The notes below the pieces were generated by a model, which was given only the letters and a program-made list of their open reading frames with translations, did no database searches and was not told the origin of the DNA. 64,000 bases of DNA. Source: Brevinematales bacterium (GTDB taxonomy: Bacteria; Spirochaetota; Brevinematia; Brevinematales; Thermospiraceae). Position numbers and translations under genes: made by a program. How positions within the stretch are numbered: position 1 is the stretch's first letter; every line of letters starts with the position of its first letter. The stretch lies in NCBI GenBank assembly GCA_013177995.1, contig JABLXN010000006.1:88577-152576 (forward strand). Direction: 5' to 3'. Positions 47,125 through 56,018 of this stretch are shown piece by piece.

Positions 47125-47160
47125 GAAGAGAAAGAAGTGGAAATTTTTGTTTTTTTTTCG

Positions 47161-47166
47161 TATAAT
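47161..47166 (+). promoter_or_regulatory. -10 element implying a leaderless mRNA for the SbcD-like gene
   Basis: TATAAT ends 7 bases before ATG 47174, so transcription would begin at or next to the start codon. The -35 region is weak (TGGAAA), and no Shine-Dalgarno is present. Confidence 0.45.
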
Positions 47167-47173
47167 AGGCGGC

Positions 47174-48238
47174 ATGAAAATAGCCATTATTTCTGATATT
47201 CATATTTCTGCTTCTCTTCCCTGGACCCAGAAGGTGTGGGAGGCCTTTCTGTCTCGTGTTGAGGCGGAGGCTATTCCTCTTGTGGTGATAGGCGGGGATC
47301 TTTTCGAGAGTATTGATGATGCCCACGAGCTTCGGGGGTGGTTTTCTCGTACCCTTGAGAAAACAAAAATCTCCCGTGTTCTCTGGGTGGCGGGTAACCA
47401 TGACCTCACCAACCCTTCAACAGGCACCCAATTGTATGAACTTTCTGATATGCACTTTGGGGAGAAGGTTGAGGTATGCCTTGTGCCGGATCTTTATGTA
47501 GAAGAGGATGTGGAGATTTTGGCCTATCCTTTTCCCCTTGCGCGTACCGAAGAAGAGGGAGAGCGTTTTTCTCCCAGCAGACTTCTTGCTCATTTTCCTC
47601 CACCTGAGAAGAGAAGAATAGCGGTGGTTCATGCAGGACTTGCTTCCTGGATTCCTCAGATGTCGGAGGAGGCTGAGGTTGTTCCCAAAGCCTTTGCGAA
47701 GATGTTTCAGTGTGAAAGGGTATTTATGGGGCATATTCACCAGCGTAAGGAGGAAGGTGTCTATCGGACCATAGGTTCAGCGCGGGTCTGGAGAAAGGGG
47801 GAGGAAGGAGATCATGGCTATCTTGTCTATGATACCGAGGGGCATACTGAACGTTTTGAGGTTTTGCCCGAGGGGAGGGTTTTTCAAGAAAAAGAGGTTT
47901 TTGTGTTTTATGACCAGGTGGAGGAAAGAGGCACACAGGAGTTTGCTTCTCATACATGGCTTCATCTTGATCTCTATGGGGTAGTTCAGAGTGATACCCA
48001 GAAAGAGGCTATCAAAGAGAGATTTCGAAAAAAATACGCGACATTAGCGGAACTCACTTTTGATGAGGAAGGGCTTTTTCTTTCCTCCACATTGGCCAAC
48101 CACCCCATCTGGCAGGTCTTCTTGACCAAGTGGCAAAAACGCTATGAAATGAGCCCGGAGGAAGAAAAACCCATCTGGCTTTTAGCCCGGGAGATGTTTG
48201 TCAAAGAGTTTCTAAAACAGGGAGGGAAAAAAGGGTGA
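47174..48238 (+). CDS. SbcD/YhaO-like metallophosphoesterase (DNA repair exonuclease subunit)
   Basis: 354 residues. The calcineurin-like phosphoesterase motifs are complete: SDIHIS (D-x-H), GGDLFE, GNHD (WVAGNHD), HAG and GHIHQR. It overlaps the ATPase gene by 4 bases, the Mre11-Rad50 (SbcD-SbcC/YhaO-YhaN) arrangement, so it probably supplies the nuclease of a DNA double-strand-end or hairpin processing complex. The C-terminal ~130 residues form the capping/partner-binding part. It is shorter than E. coli SbcD (about 400). Confidence 0.82.
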   Translation: MKIAIISDIHISASLPWTQKVWEAFLSRVEAEAIPLVVIGGDLFESIDDAHELRGWFSRTLEKTKISRVLWVAGNHDLTNPSTGTQLYELSDMHFGEKVEVCLVPDLYVEEDVEILAYPFPLARTEEEGERFSPSRLLAHFPPPEKRRIAVVHAGLASWIPQMSEEAEVVPKAFAKMFQCERVFMGHIHQRKEEGVYRTIGSARVWRKGEEGDHGYLVYDTEGHTERFEVLPEGRVFQEKEVFVFYDQVEERGTQEFASHTWLHLDLYGVVQSDTQKEAIKERFRKKYATLAELTFDEEGLFLSSTLANHPIWQVFLTKWQKRYEMSPEEEKPIWLLAREMFVKEFLKQGGKKG

Positions 48239-50433
48239 TCAAACGGATGAAACTCACCTCTTTTGGGAAATTTCGGCATGCCTCCTTTGAGTTTGGGAAA
48301 ACTACACTTTTTGTTGGTCCCAATGAGTCCGGGAAAACCACGCTTTTTGATGCCATTGCCTTAGGTCTCTGTCAAAAAGGAAGGGGCGGGGTGTGGGAGG
48401 AGATTCAGAACCGTTATAAACAAAGCGAGAAAAAAGCCCCCCTTCCTGAAATGGAACTTGAAGAGATGGTTGCGCTGGACTACAATCAGTTTTTCAATTT
48501 TTTTGCGGTGAGAACTGGCCAGAGTGAAATAGCCTTTGAAGCCAACAAAAACTGGGTTTCAGAGATGCGTTCTCGGCTTCTCTTTGGTGGCTATGATATC
48601 ACCGCCCTTACGAAGCGGTTTCAAGAACTGGTAGCATCGAAAAAAAATGAAGCGTATCCCAAGCAAATAGAGGGGCTTTCTCAGGCTATTATAAAGGCAC
48701 AGGATGAATTGAGGGGTCTGGAGAATGAGGCAAGGAACTATCAAAAGGTTTTGGAGGATTTTCAAAAGGTCCAGGGGGAGCTTCACACCTATAAACACCA
48801 GGAAGAGGTTTTGCGGAAACAGAGGGAGAAATGCCGGTTAGAGATGGAAGAAATAGAGAAATCTCTTGAGGCTGTTCGTTTCACTCAATGGCTAACCCAG
48901 TATGAGGAGTATGTGGAGAAGAAAGATGAACTCTCTCGCCGGTATGCGGCCCTGAATGAGAAGGAGATTACGGAGATAGAGCAAAAGATACATCAGGTTC
49001 GTGAGTGGAAGGAGAGAGTGAAATCTCAGGAAGAGGAGATTACGCGCTTTCAAAGCAGTCTTGAGGGGTTTCGGTTTCGGATGAGTTCTCTCCAAAGTCA
49101 AAGAGAAAAGACCGATGAAGCCTATCGGAAGACAAAACAGAAAGCGCTCGTCTGGAAGATAGCAGGCGTGAGTCTTGCGGTCATCTCAGCTGGATGTCTT
49201 GCAGGGATGGTCCTTTTCCCATCGGTTCCGTGGTATCTCTGGTTGGGTGGCGGGCTTTTTGGGCTTGTGTTTTCCGGGCTTTCTCTTGTGGTGGGGATTC
49301 TTTTGGGGATGCGAAGGGAAGAAGACTCTCTCAGACAGGAAATGAACTCTCTCTATGCTGAGGCCCAGAGACTGGGGTTTCTTTCTCTGCGTCCGGCAAG
49401 CTGGGAGGCCTTTGTAGCGGAGATGGCAAGACGGGAGAATATGTTAGCTGAACAAAAGCGAAAGATAGAAGAAGAAAAAGATCACCTTGCCAGAGAAGAA
49501 AAGGCTATAAAGAAAAGGGAGGAAGATTTTCTTGTTTCTCACCACGTGGCTTCCATAGCGGTGGCACGGGATCTTCTCTCCGAAAAAAAGGCCAAAGAGG
49601 CCGAACTTCAGGGACTTCAGAAGGGGCTTGAGTCTTTTGATGCGCTGGACCGGACGCTTTCTCTTGAGGAAAATGCCAGAAAATTGAGATCAAGGCTTTC
49701 AATGTTATCTATGCCACTTGATAAAGAAGCGAGTGTACTCAAAGAGAAACGGGAAGAACTCAAGAAGAAGCTTTCTCAAATAGAGAGGGATATAGAAATA
49801 CTTCGAAGCAAGATTGAGGAAAACTCAAGAAAAGAGGTGGAATGGTTTGCCACTCTCCAGAGGTTAGAAGAAAATATGCATAAATATGCCCGTTTGAAAC
49901 AGGAGGAAAAGCAACTTGAAGAGAAAAGAGAGCGTCTCGAAAAAGAAAAAATGGCCTGTGAGAGACTGGTTTCCCTTTTTGAGGAAATGGAAATGGAGCA
50001 GGCTTCTGTTTTTGAGCTTTTGTCTTCACAGGTGAAAGAGGAATTTGGGGATATCTATCCAGCGTTTCAGGATATTCAGCTCAAGAGTTTTGAGAGAGAA
50101 GGGATTCTCTTTTCTGATGCCCTTGGAGAAAAGAGACCTGTGAAGTTTCTCTCGCGGGGAACACAGGATCTCTTCTATCTTGCTCTCAGGCTTTTTTTGG
50201 GACAGAGGATGTGGGAGAATCCCAAAACTCCTGGGGTATTTGTCTTTGATGAACCGTTTGCTTCTCTTGATGAAGAAAGAAAACGAGTGGCTCTCAGGCT
50301 TTTGCAAAAGTTTCAGAAGAGGTATGGCTGGCAGTATGTGATTTTCACCAAGGATGAGGATTTGCCCCTTCTTATGGAAAAAGAATCCTGGGAGATAGTT
50401 GTTCACCGGCTCACAAGAGAGAAAAAAGCGTGA
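48235..50433 (+). CDS. YhaN-like SMC/Rad50-type ATPase with a central membrane hairpin
   Basis: 732 residues, GTG start overlapping the previous stop (GTGA), GGGAGGG upstream. N-terminal Walker A GPNESGKTT (about 29-37), a coiled coil, two adjacent hydrophobic helices (about 306-327 and 333-357), a return coiled coil, then signature FLSRGTQDLFYLALRL and Walker B VFVFDEPFASLDEERK. This is the Rad50/SbcC plan, but the zinc-hook CxxC is replaced by a membrane hairpin as in YhaN, and the protein is much shorter than SbcC (about 1000). It should tether the nuclease complex to the inner membrane. Confidence 0.8.
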   Translation: MIKRMKLTSFGKFRHASFEFGKTTLFVGPNESGKTTLFDAIALGLCQKGRGGVWEEIQNRYKQSEKKAPLPEMELEEMVALDYNQFFNFFAVRTGQSEIAFEANKNWVSEMRSRLLFGGYDITALTKRFQELVASKKNEAYPKQIEGLSQAIIKAQDELRGLENEARNYQKVLEDFQKVQGELHTYKHQEEVLRKQREKCRLEMEEIEKSLEAVRFTQWLTQYEEYVEKKDELSRRYAALNEKEITEIEQKIHQVREWKERVKSQEEEITRFQSSLEGFRFRMSSLQSQREKTDEAYRKTKQKALVWKIAGVSLAVISAGCLAGMVLFPSVPWYLWLGGGLFGLVFSGLSLVVGILLGMRREEDSLRQEMNSLYAEAQRLGFLSLRPASWEAFVAEMARRENMLAEQKRKIEEEKDHLAREEKAIKKREEDFLVSHHVASIAVARDLLSEKKAKEAELQGLQKGLESFDALDRTLSLEENARKLRSRLSMLSMPLDKEASVLKEKREELKKKLSQIERDIEILRSKIEENSRKEVEWFATLQRLEENMHKYARLKQEEKQLEEKRERLEKEKMACERLVSLFEEMEMEQASVFELLSSQVKEEFGDIYPAFQDIQLKSFEREGILFSDALGEKRPVKFLSRGTQDLFYLALRLFLGQRMWENPKTPGVFVFDEPFASLDEERKRVALRLLQKFQKRYGWQYVIFTKDEDLPLLMEKESWEIVVHRLTREKKA

Positions 50434-50469
50434 GGGAGAACTTTTCTCCGTACAACATCCCTTTTCTAC

Positions 50470-50498
50470 TTGATTTTTTCCAAGAATTGTGCTATAAT
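50470..50498 (+). promoter_or_regulatory. promoter of tRNA-Asn
   Basis: TTGATT (50470-50475), 17-bp spacer, TATAAT (50493-50498), 18 bases before the tRNA. Confidence 0.75.
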
Positions 50499-50515
50499 AA
50501 TAAGCACAAGAGCAC

Positions 50516-50588
50516 TCCCCTGTAGCTCAGCAGGCAGAGCAGCTGGCTGTTAACCAGCGGGCCGTAGGTTCGAGCCCTACCGGGGGAG
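50516..50588 (+). tRNA. tRNA-Asn (anticodon GTT)
   Basis: 73-nt cloverleaf. Acceptor TCCCCTG (50516-50522) pairs with CGGGGGA (50581-50587) with one G-U; the anticodon stem GCTGG/CCAGC encloses loop CTGTTAA (50547-50553) with GTT at 50549-50551; the T arm is GTAGG-TTCGAGC-CCTAC. Discriminator G (50588) fits tRNA-Asn. CCA is not encoded (CAG follows). Confidence 0.97.
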
Positions 50589-50591
50589 CAG

Positions 50592-50624
50592 AGCCACCCA
50601 GAACCGGGTGGCTTTTTCTTTTTT
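50592..50624 (+). terminator. intrinsic terminator of tRNA-Asn
   Basis: AGCCACCC (50592-50599) and GGGTGGCT (50606-50613) form an 8-bp stem followed by TTTTCTTTTTT. Confidence 0.9.
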
Positions 50625-50633
50625 GGAGAGGTT

Positions 50634-50662
50634 TTGCTAAATTTGAGTCTTTGTGCTATAAT
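50634..50662 (+). promoter_or_regulatory. sigma-70-type promoter for proA
   Basis: TTGCTA (50634-50639), 17-bp spacer, TATAAT (50657-50662), fixing the proA start at 50693 rather than 50651. Confidence 0.75.
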
Positions 50663-50692
50663 ACCTTTACTCTTTTCGCACAGGAGAGTTTT

Positions 50693-51934
50693 ATGAAAGA
50701 CTATATTCTTGGTATTGCGAAGCAGGCAAGAGAGGTTTTTTATCGGGTTGGGATAGCCAGCACAGAACAGAAAAACAAGGCCCTGAAGGCCATCGCCAAC
50801 CATCTTCGACAAAAGGCGTCCCATATTCTTGCCGCCAATGCAAGAGACATCGAAGCGTTTGACCAGACGGGTAAATCAAAGGCTTTGCGGGATAGGCTTC
50901 TTCTCACAGAGGCGAGGATTGAGGCTATGGCAAAAGGTATTGAGGAGATTGTGGCCTTGCCTGATCCTGTGGGGAGTGGAAACTATATCACCAAACGTCC
51001 CAATGGTCTTCGGATTGAGAGGGTGCGTGTTCCTATTGGGGTGATTGCGATGATTTATGAGGCCCGCCCTAATGTTACGGCGGATGCCGCCGCCCTTTGT
51101 CTTAAATCGGGGAATGTCGCTATCCTGCGAGGGGGGAGAGAAGCCCTTCACTCCAATTTAGCGATTATGGAGGCCATTCATGAGGGTTTGCGGGAGGCGG
51201 ATTTTCCTGTTTTTGCGGTGCAGTACATCGATCGGGTGGAACATGAGGTGGTAGATGAGATGCTTCAGCTTTCTGGACTCATTGATCTGGTCATTCCCCG
51301 TGGAGGTGAGTCGCTCATTCGCTCGGTGACAGAAAAATCTAAGATCCCTGTGATCAAACATGATAAGGGTGTCTGTCACGTGTATGTGGATGCGTCGGCA
51401 GAGAGATCAAAGGCTGAGGCTATTGTGATCAATGCCAAATGTCAGCGACCTTCGGTCTGTAATGCAGCGGAGACACTTCTTCTTCACAGGGATTATCCCT
51501 ATCGGAAAGAGATGATTCAGGCTCTCTTAGAGAATGGAGTCAAGGTTATTGCCGATGAGGTTATTCGTCAGGATTTTCCTGACCTTCAGGCAGCGACCGA
51601 AGAGGACTGGTATACGGAATACCTTGATTATGTGATTTCGGCGAAGGTGGTGGCTTCTTTAGAGGAGGCCATCTCTCATATCAACACCTACGGTTCTCAT
51701 CATTCTGATGCGATTGTCAGTGAGAGTTACGGCGCCATCCAGAAATTTCTCTCTGAGGTGGATTCCGCCGCGGTGTATGCCAATGCCTCTACCCGTTTTA
51801 CGGATGGAGGGGAGTTCGGTCTTGGAGCAGAGATTGGTATCTCTACTCAAAAGCTCCACGCCCGTGGTCCAATGGGACTTGAGAGCCTGACCACAGAGAA
51901 GTGGCTTGTATACGGAGATGGGCATATTCGTTAA
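50693..51934 (+). CDS. proA: gamma-glutamyl phosphate reductase
   Basis: 413 residues from ATG 50693 (CAGGAGAG upstream), full length for ProA. It is of the aldehyde dehydrogenase superfamily: VPIGVIAMIYEARPNVTADA, the catalytic Cys in NAKCQRPSVCNAAE, and the HHSDAIVS and GGEFGLGAEIGISTQK signatures. It reduces glutamyl-5-phosphate with NADPH to the semialdehyde for proline. proB is not adjacent, unusual but seen elsewhere. The 3' end overlaps the convergent prepilin peptidase gene by 4 bases. Confidence 0.95.
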   Translation: MKDYILGIAKQAREVFYRVGIASTEQKNKALKAIANHLRQKASHILAANARDIEAFDQTGKSKALRDRLLLTEARIEAMAKGIEEIVALPDPVGSGNYITKRPNGLRIERVRVPIGVIAMIYEARPNVTADAAALCLKSGNVAILRGGREALHSNLAIMEAIHEGLREADFPVFAVQYIDRVEHEVVDEMLQLSGLIDLVIPRGGESLIRSVTEKSKIPVIKHDKGVCHVYVDASAERSKAEAIVINAKCQRPSVCNAAETLLLHRDYPYRKEMIQALLENGVKVIADEVIRQDFPDLQAATEEDWYTEYLDYVISAKVVASLEEAISHINTYGSHHSDAIVSESYGAIQKFLSEVDSAAVYANASTRFTDGGEFGLGAEIGISTQKLHARGPMGLESLTTEKWLVYGDGHIR

Positions 51935-52395
51935 AAGGTCCCAGAAAAGGGCAAAAGTTCAAGAGAGAAGCTTCCCAACCACAACCAGAATCCTACACTC
52001 ATCCAGGTAACAAAGGGGATGCGAGGGTTTGTTTCTTTTTCGAGAACTTTTATTCCCACCTGTATCCAGGCAGGTACAAGGGAAAAGAGAAGCCACCATC
52101 CGAGGTGAAAAATGCCAACGTACCACCCGTAGAGAAAAGCCACAAGAACATCTCCCCACCCGGCCTTTTTCCGGAGAGCCCCGGCGACAAGAACTGTGGC
52201 CGGGAGAAGTCCACCCCCGAGTCTTTCCATCCACCAGAAAGAGAGAGGTGAGGTTGTGAGAAAAGAGAGAACCATGAGTATGCCACCCATGGCAAGGGAA
52301 AGGGGAAGGGAAATATAACGGGAAGTAAAATCCTGCCAGGCAAGAATAAGCGAAAGGATGCCAAGGGTTATCCAGAGAAGGAGTAAAAAAGCCAT
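51931..52395 (-). CDS. short type 4 prepilin peptidase (A24 family)
   Basis: 154 residues, several hydrophobic helices. The two catalytic Asp motifs of the A24 fold are visible: AWQDFTSRYISLP (about residues 18-30) and GWGDVLVAFLYG (GxGD, about 80-91). The N-terminal methyltransferase domain of PilD is absent, giving the short archaeal/TadV-like form. It would cleave prepilin leaders. No pilin or pilus gene is in the window, so its substrates lie elsewhere. Confidence 0.65.
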   Translation of the reverse strand: MAFLLLLWITLGILSLILAWQDFTSRYISLPLSLAMGGILMVLSFLTTSPLSFWWMERLGGGLLPATVLVAGALRKKAGWGDVLVAFLYGWYVGIFHLGWWLLFSLVPAWIQVGIKVLEKETNPRIPFVTWMSVGFWLWLGSFSLELLPFSGTF

Positions 52396-52404
52396 GGTTT
52401 TTCC

Positions 52405-53025
52405 TTATTCTACTTCTTTGACCGGGATGTGGGCAAAGGCTCTGAAAAACGTGGAAGAGATATAATTCTCCCGGGAAAGGTTTTCACCACGATTTATTCT
52501 GAGGTAGGAGTTGATAACCTTGAGAGAGCCATCTTTCATACGAAAGGCATAGGTCTGAGGATAGCGGAGGTTGAGATAGTCTAGTCCTACTCCTTTTCTC
52601 GGGCTATGGTGAATATACGTGATGGTCCCGTGCTTGTCCACATCGATGACGATGGCGACATGGGAAAGGGGGTCGTCCCACCTTCCGTTTCGATTGACAT
52701 CATAGGTATTGTCAAAAAAGATCAGATCCCCCTTTGACACGGGCAGGATATTGGTATAGACAAAGCGTCTTTTGAGAAGGCCATCATAGAGAGAGCTTAC
52801 CCCTCCTCTTCCGTTGCCATACACTTCTATGAGATCAATACCAGAGAGATAATAGACATATCGCACAAAACCAATACAATCGGAAGTGAAGCGTTTTCCA
52901 TCTCTTGCAGGAAAGCTGTATCTTCCCTGAAGAGAAAGGGCATTGGAGACAACAAGATCGTAAAATCGTTCGCTACCCCCATAAAGCGAACTTGCCAGCA
53001 GAAAAAAGACAAAGACTTTTTTCAC
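52405..53025 (-). CDS. NlpC/P60-like secreted cell-wall hydrolase
   Basis: About 206 residues if it starts at GTG 53025, which gives a good signal peptide (VKKVFVFFLLASSLYGG); the frame is open to ATG 53163, but that extension is Cys/Lys-rich and signal-less. The catalytic Cys is in FTSDCIGFVRYVYYLSGI and the His in DPLSHVAIVIDV, the NlpC/P60 order. These enzymes cut peptidoglycan stem peptides. A GCCGATAA sigma-28-like -10 (53040-53033) precedes the GTG closely. It is 9 bases upstream of the prepilin peptidase gene. Confidence 0.65.
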   Translation of the reverse strand: MKKVFVFFLLASSLYGGSERFYDLVVSNALSLQGRYSFPARDGKRFTSDCIGFVRYVYYLSGIDLIEVYGNGRGGVSSLYDGLLKRRFVYTNILPVSKGDLIFFDNTYDVNRNGRWDDPLSHVAIVIDVDKHGTITYIHHSPRKGVGLDYLNLRYPQTYAFRMKDGSLKVINSYLRINRGENLSRENYISSTFFRAFAHIPVKEVE

Positions 53026-53269
53026 CTTTTTTTTATCGGCACTTGTTTGCAGAAATAAAGTCGGGCAGAAGAAGAGAAAATGCTTTTTGCACTTTTTGTA
53101 TGGGCAAAAATATGCATATTGCCCATGAAATCGATTGCATTCAAGTTTTCTTATTTTTTTCATATTTTTATGTAAAATCTATGATTAGAGAACGAAATAG
53201 TTTTCAGTTTATTTTGGCACGATTTTTGCAATATTTATCTGAAATCTTTTGTAAAGAAAGGAGGTCTGT

Positions 53270-54670
53270 ATGAAGCGTTTCTGGTTTTTGATGGTGGGGC
53301 TTCTGGTGGGAGGCTCAATGTTTGCTGGTGTGATGATGCAGGGCTTCTACTGGGATGTTCCCGCAGGTGGCACATGGTGGGATACCATGAAGAGCAAGGC
53401 GTATGAGCTGCGCTATATGGCTGGCGGTTATGGTATCAATCGTATCTGGTTTCCTCCTGCTTCCAAAGCCCAGGGAGGCGGGTATTCCATGGGGTATGAC
53501 CCTCATGACTACTATGACCTGGGGCAATACTATCAGGATGGAACAACAGAAACACGGTTTGGTTCTCAAGCAGAGCTCAAAGCGGCCATTGCGGAGTTCA
53601 AGAAGTATGGTATCTCCTGTATGGCTGATATTGTGCTCAACCATCGTTCAGGTGGTGGAAGCGAGTACAACCCCTATACAGGTGGGAATACCTGGACAGA
53701 TTTTAGTAATGTCAAAAGTGGTATGGCAAAATGGCATTATGATGCCTTTCACCCTAATGGCTATCATAGTTATGATGAAGGGTCTTTTGCTGGTTTTCCT
53801 GATGTGTGTCACCATTCTGGTCCAGCCTACAATGATTTCAAGGCATGGTTAAACTGGCTCAAAAATAGTGCGAATGCAGGATTTGATAGCTGGAGGTATG
53901 ACTATGTAAAGGGTTTTGGCCCATGGGTGGTCAAGGATATGAATGCGGCTTCGTCTCCTACCTTCAGCGTGGGTGAGTACTGGGATGCCAATACCTCCAC
54001 CCTTGACTGGTGGGCTAATGCAGCCAACTCCTCTGTGTTTGACTTTGCTCTTTACTATACTCTGAGAGATATTTGTAACAATACCTCTGGTGGCGGATAT
54101 CTCCCCAATGTGTTTGACTATAGCAAGAGCTTTGCTGCGAAGAATCCATGGCGTGCCGTGACCTTTGTAGGTAACCATGATACCGATGAGATTACCAGTG
54201 ACAAGATGATGGCTTATGCCTTTATCCTCACCTATCAGGGATATCCATGTATCTGGTGGAAGGACTACTATAACTATGGCCTTGCCACTGGCGGTGGTGC
54301 TGGTTCGGGTTGGGGAAATGGTATCAAACAGCTTGTATGGGTACGTGAGAAACTCGGTGGTGGTGGTCCTCAGATTGAGATCCTCAAGAGTAACGACGGG
54401 GACTTCATCATCTACGGAAGCAAGGGATATTCCACCTCAAGCCCAGGATATATTGTGATCATCAATGACCATCCCACTCAGTGGAAGGGTGCATGGGTCC
54501 AGACAGGCAATAGCTACCTCAAGGGCAAGACCCTCAAGGCCTATGCGTGGTCTTCGACAGTGAGCGGGCAGAACTATCAGCCTCAGAACAAGTACTGCGA
54601 TGCCAACGGTTGGGTTGAGGTCTGGGCCGCTCCTCGTGGATACGCTGTGTACTCGGTGGATGGACTGTAA
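53270..54670 (+). CDS. secreted alpha-amylase, GH13 Thermococcales-like type
   Basis: 466 residues with signal peptide (KRFWFLMVGLLVGGSMFAG) and strong AAGGAGG. GH13 regions: DIVLNHR (region I), FDSWRYDYVKGF (nucleophile Asp), SVGEYWD (acid/base Glu) and FVGNHDTDE (third Asp). The N-terminus MQGFYWDVPAGGTWWDTM, PPASKAQGGGYSMGYDPHDYYDLG and the DYVKGFGPWVVKDM block recall the archaeal extracellular alpha-amylases (GH13_7) known from Pyrococcus and Thermococcus. It ends in a beta domain. It should digest starch outside the cell. Spirochaetes are not a usual source, so transfer is possible. Confidence 0.88.
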   Translation: MKRFWFLMVGLLVGGSMFAGVMMQGFYWDVPAGGTWWDTMKSKAYELRYMAGGYGINRIWFPPASKAQGGGYSMGYDPHDYYDLGQYYQDGTTETRFGSQAELKAAIAEFKKYGISCMADIVLNHRSGGGSEYNPYTGGNTWTDFSNVKSGMAKWHYDAFHPNGYHSYDEGSFAGFPDVCHHSGPAYNDFKAWLNWLKNSANAGFDSWRYDYVKGFGPWVVKDMNAASSPTFSVGEYWDANTSTLDWWANAANSSVFDFALYYTLRDICNNTSGGGYLPNVFDYSKSFAAKNPWRAVTFVGNHDTDEITSDKMMAYAFILTYQGYPCIWWKDYYNYGLATGGGAGSGWGNGIKQLVWVREKLGGGGPQIEILKSNDGDFIIYGSKGYSTSSPGYIVIINDHPTQWKGAWVQTGNSYLKGKTLKAYAWSSTVSGQNYQPQNKYCDANGWVEVWAAPRGYAVYSVDGL

Positions 54671-54686
54671 AGAAGGCTCTATCCTC

Positions 54687-54717
54687 AGGCTGTCCGGGGA
54701 ACCGGGCAGCCTTTTTC
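54687..54717 (+). terminator. intrinsic terminator of the amylase gene
   Basis: AGGCTGTCCGG (54687-54697) and CCGGGCAGCCT (54702-54712) pair with one G-U, followed by TTTTTCTTTTT. Confidence 0.9.
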
Positions 54718-54724
54718 TTTTTCC

Positions 54725-54753
54725 TTGCGGTTTTTTAGAAGGTGTGGTATACT
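54725..54753 (+). promoter_or_regulatory. sigma-70-type promoter for the lipoprotein gene
   Basis: TTGCGG (54725-54730), 17-bp spacer, TATACT (54748-54753). AAAGGAGG precedes ATG 54777. Confidence 0.7.
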
Positions 54754-54776
54754 GGTAAAGAAAAGGAGGTCCCTAT

Positions 54777-55781
54777 ATGAAAAGAACTGTAGTTCTTATG
54801 GTGGTTTTTTCGACCTTTCTTGGTTGTAGTCAGCAGGTGGTGTATGAAGGACGTCTTCGTACAGACACGCATGACTATCAGGCCAAAGTGATCGTTTCTC
54901 CTGCTAAAGAAGAGGCGGTTCTTCATCTGAAAATGACGGCGCTTGTCTCTCAGGAAACAAGCCTGATGGGGAATACGATCGATCTCATGGCGCCTTCGGG
55001 GGCTCAGAGTATTCCTGTAGAAAAAACCTTTTTGAGTCGTTTTCTTCTGTCGAAGGGGCAAACGGCCACTATTCGGACAAAATGGAGACTTATCAATGAT
55101 CCGGCTTTTTATCAGCTTTATGGACTGGCCGGCGATACTCTCCCGGAGGAATATACCCTGAATATTGGTGGACTTCTCGGACAAACCGCACTTCTGATTT
55201 CTGTGCGTGCGGCTGAGGGAGAACTTCAACGCTACCAGAAGACGCGAAAACCTATTCTGAGGCATTATAAACTTGAAGTTCCTGAGAATTTTGAGTCGGT
55301 GCAGAGACAACATCTTGAGACAAAAGGGTGGATTATTCAGGATGAACATGATGACCACGAAGAGCATAAAGAGGAATCTATCTCTTCTCAGCCATTTTTT
55401 GTTGTGGGAGATTATACTATCCTGATGGATGGGCGGTACTATGTCGGTTTTTATGGATTCTCTCGAAGGGATCAGGTGACCCTGCGGGTTATTTTTGTGA
55501 ATAGAGAGGCGGAACTTCTGTATTTTGTGCCGCAGAATTTAGCTTTGGAGGTTGGAGGTAAGACCATAAAGCCCAAGGTGAAAAAGTCGCTTTTCCAGAA
55601 ACAGGAGAGGAAGGGTTTTCCGCTCTATCGGAATCAGAGGGGAGAATGGCTTTTGGAATATCGAGTTGAAAATCCACCGGAGAAACTGGTTCTCTTGGTG
55701 GAGAAGGCTTTTGTTAGCCCTAACGGAAATCCTCTCTTTGCGGTGGAAAGTCTCTGGCTTCAGGCGGATGAGAGAAAATAA
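54777..55781 (+). CDS. unknown lipoprotein
   Basis: 334 residues with a lipoprotein signal (VVLMVVFSTFLGC, Cys17). The mature part is mostly beta-rich (VIVSPAKEEAVLHLKM...), with a charged His/Glu patch (EHDDHEEHKEE, about residues 190-200) that could bind metal. No family recognised. It is a single-gene unit between a terminator and a hairpin at 55797-55833. Confidence 0.55.
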   Translation: MKRTVVLMVVFSTFLGCSQQVVYEGRLRTDTHDYQAKVIVSPAKEEAVLHLKMTALVSQETSLMGNTIDLMAPSGAQSIPVEKTFLSRFLLSKGQTATIRTKWRLINDPAFYQLYGLAGDTLPEEYTLNIGGLLGQTALLISVRAAEGELQRYQKTRKPILRHYKLEVPENFESVQRQHLETKGWIIQDEHDDHEEHKEESISSQPFFVVGDYTILMDGRYYVGFYGFSRRDQVTLRVIFVNREAELLYFVPQNLALEVGGKTIKPKVKKSLFQKQERKGFPLYRNQRGEWLLEYRVENPPEKLVLLVEKAFVSPNGNPLFAVESLWLQADERK

Positions 55782-55796
55782 GAAGAAAGAGAAAAT

Positions 55797-55833
55797 CTTT
55801 TGGGAGTATGGTGATGAGCCATGCTCCCAAAAG
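55797..55833. terminator. long hairpin, likely bidirectional terminator
   Basis: CTTTTGGGAGTATGG (55797-55811) pairs with CCATGCTCCCAAAAG (55819-55833), 15 bp with one G-U, loop TGATGAG. U-rich sequence follows on the minus strand, so it could end the TPR operon as well as the lipoprotein gene. The rest of the 237-bp gap to 56019 shows nothing definite. Confidence 0.6.
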
Positions 55834-56018
55834 TTAGAAAAGCAAAAAGATACCGGGATATTTTTCAGATGAAGAAGAGGCTTCCATCCTGGAAAAGAAA
55901 AGCACCGGGAGAAGTTTTCTTTGGCCAAAGAATCTGACACAAGAAAAAACAAGAAGTTCTGTCTTGGGTAAATCATCACGGTTATAGTCTTGGTCAAATC
56001 TTTTTGGAGAAGAGGGGG

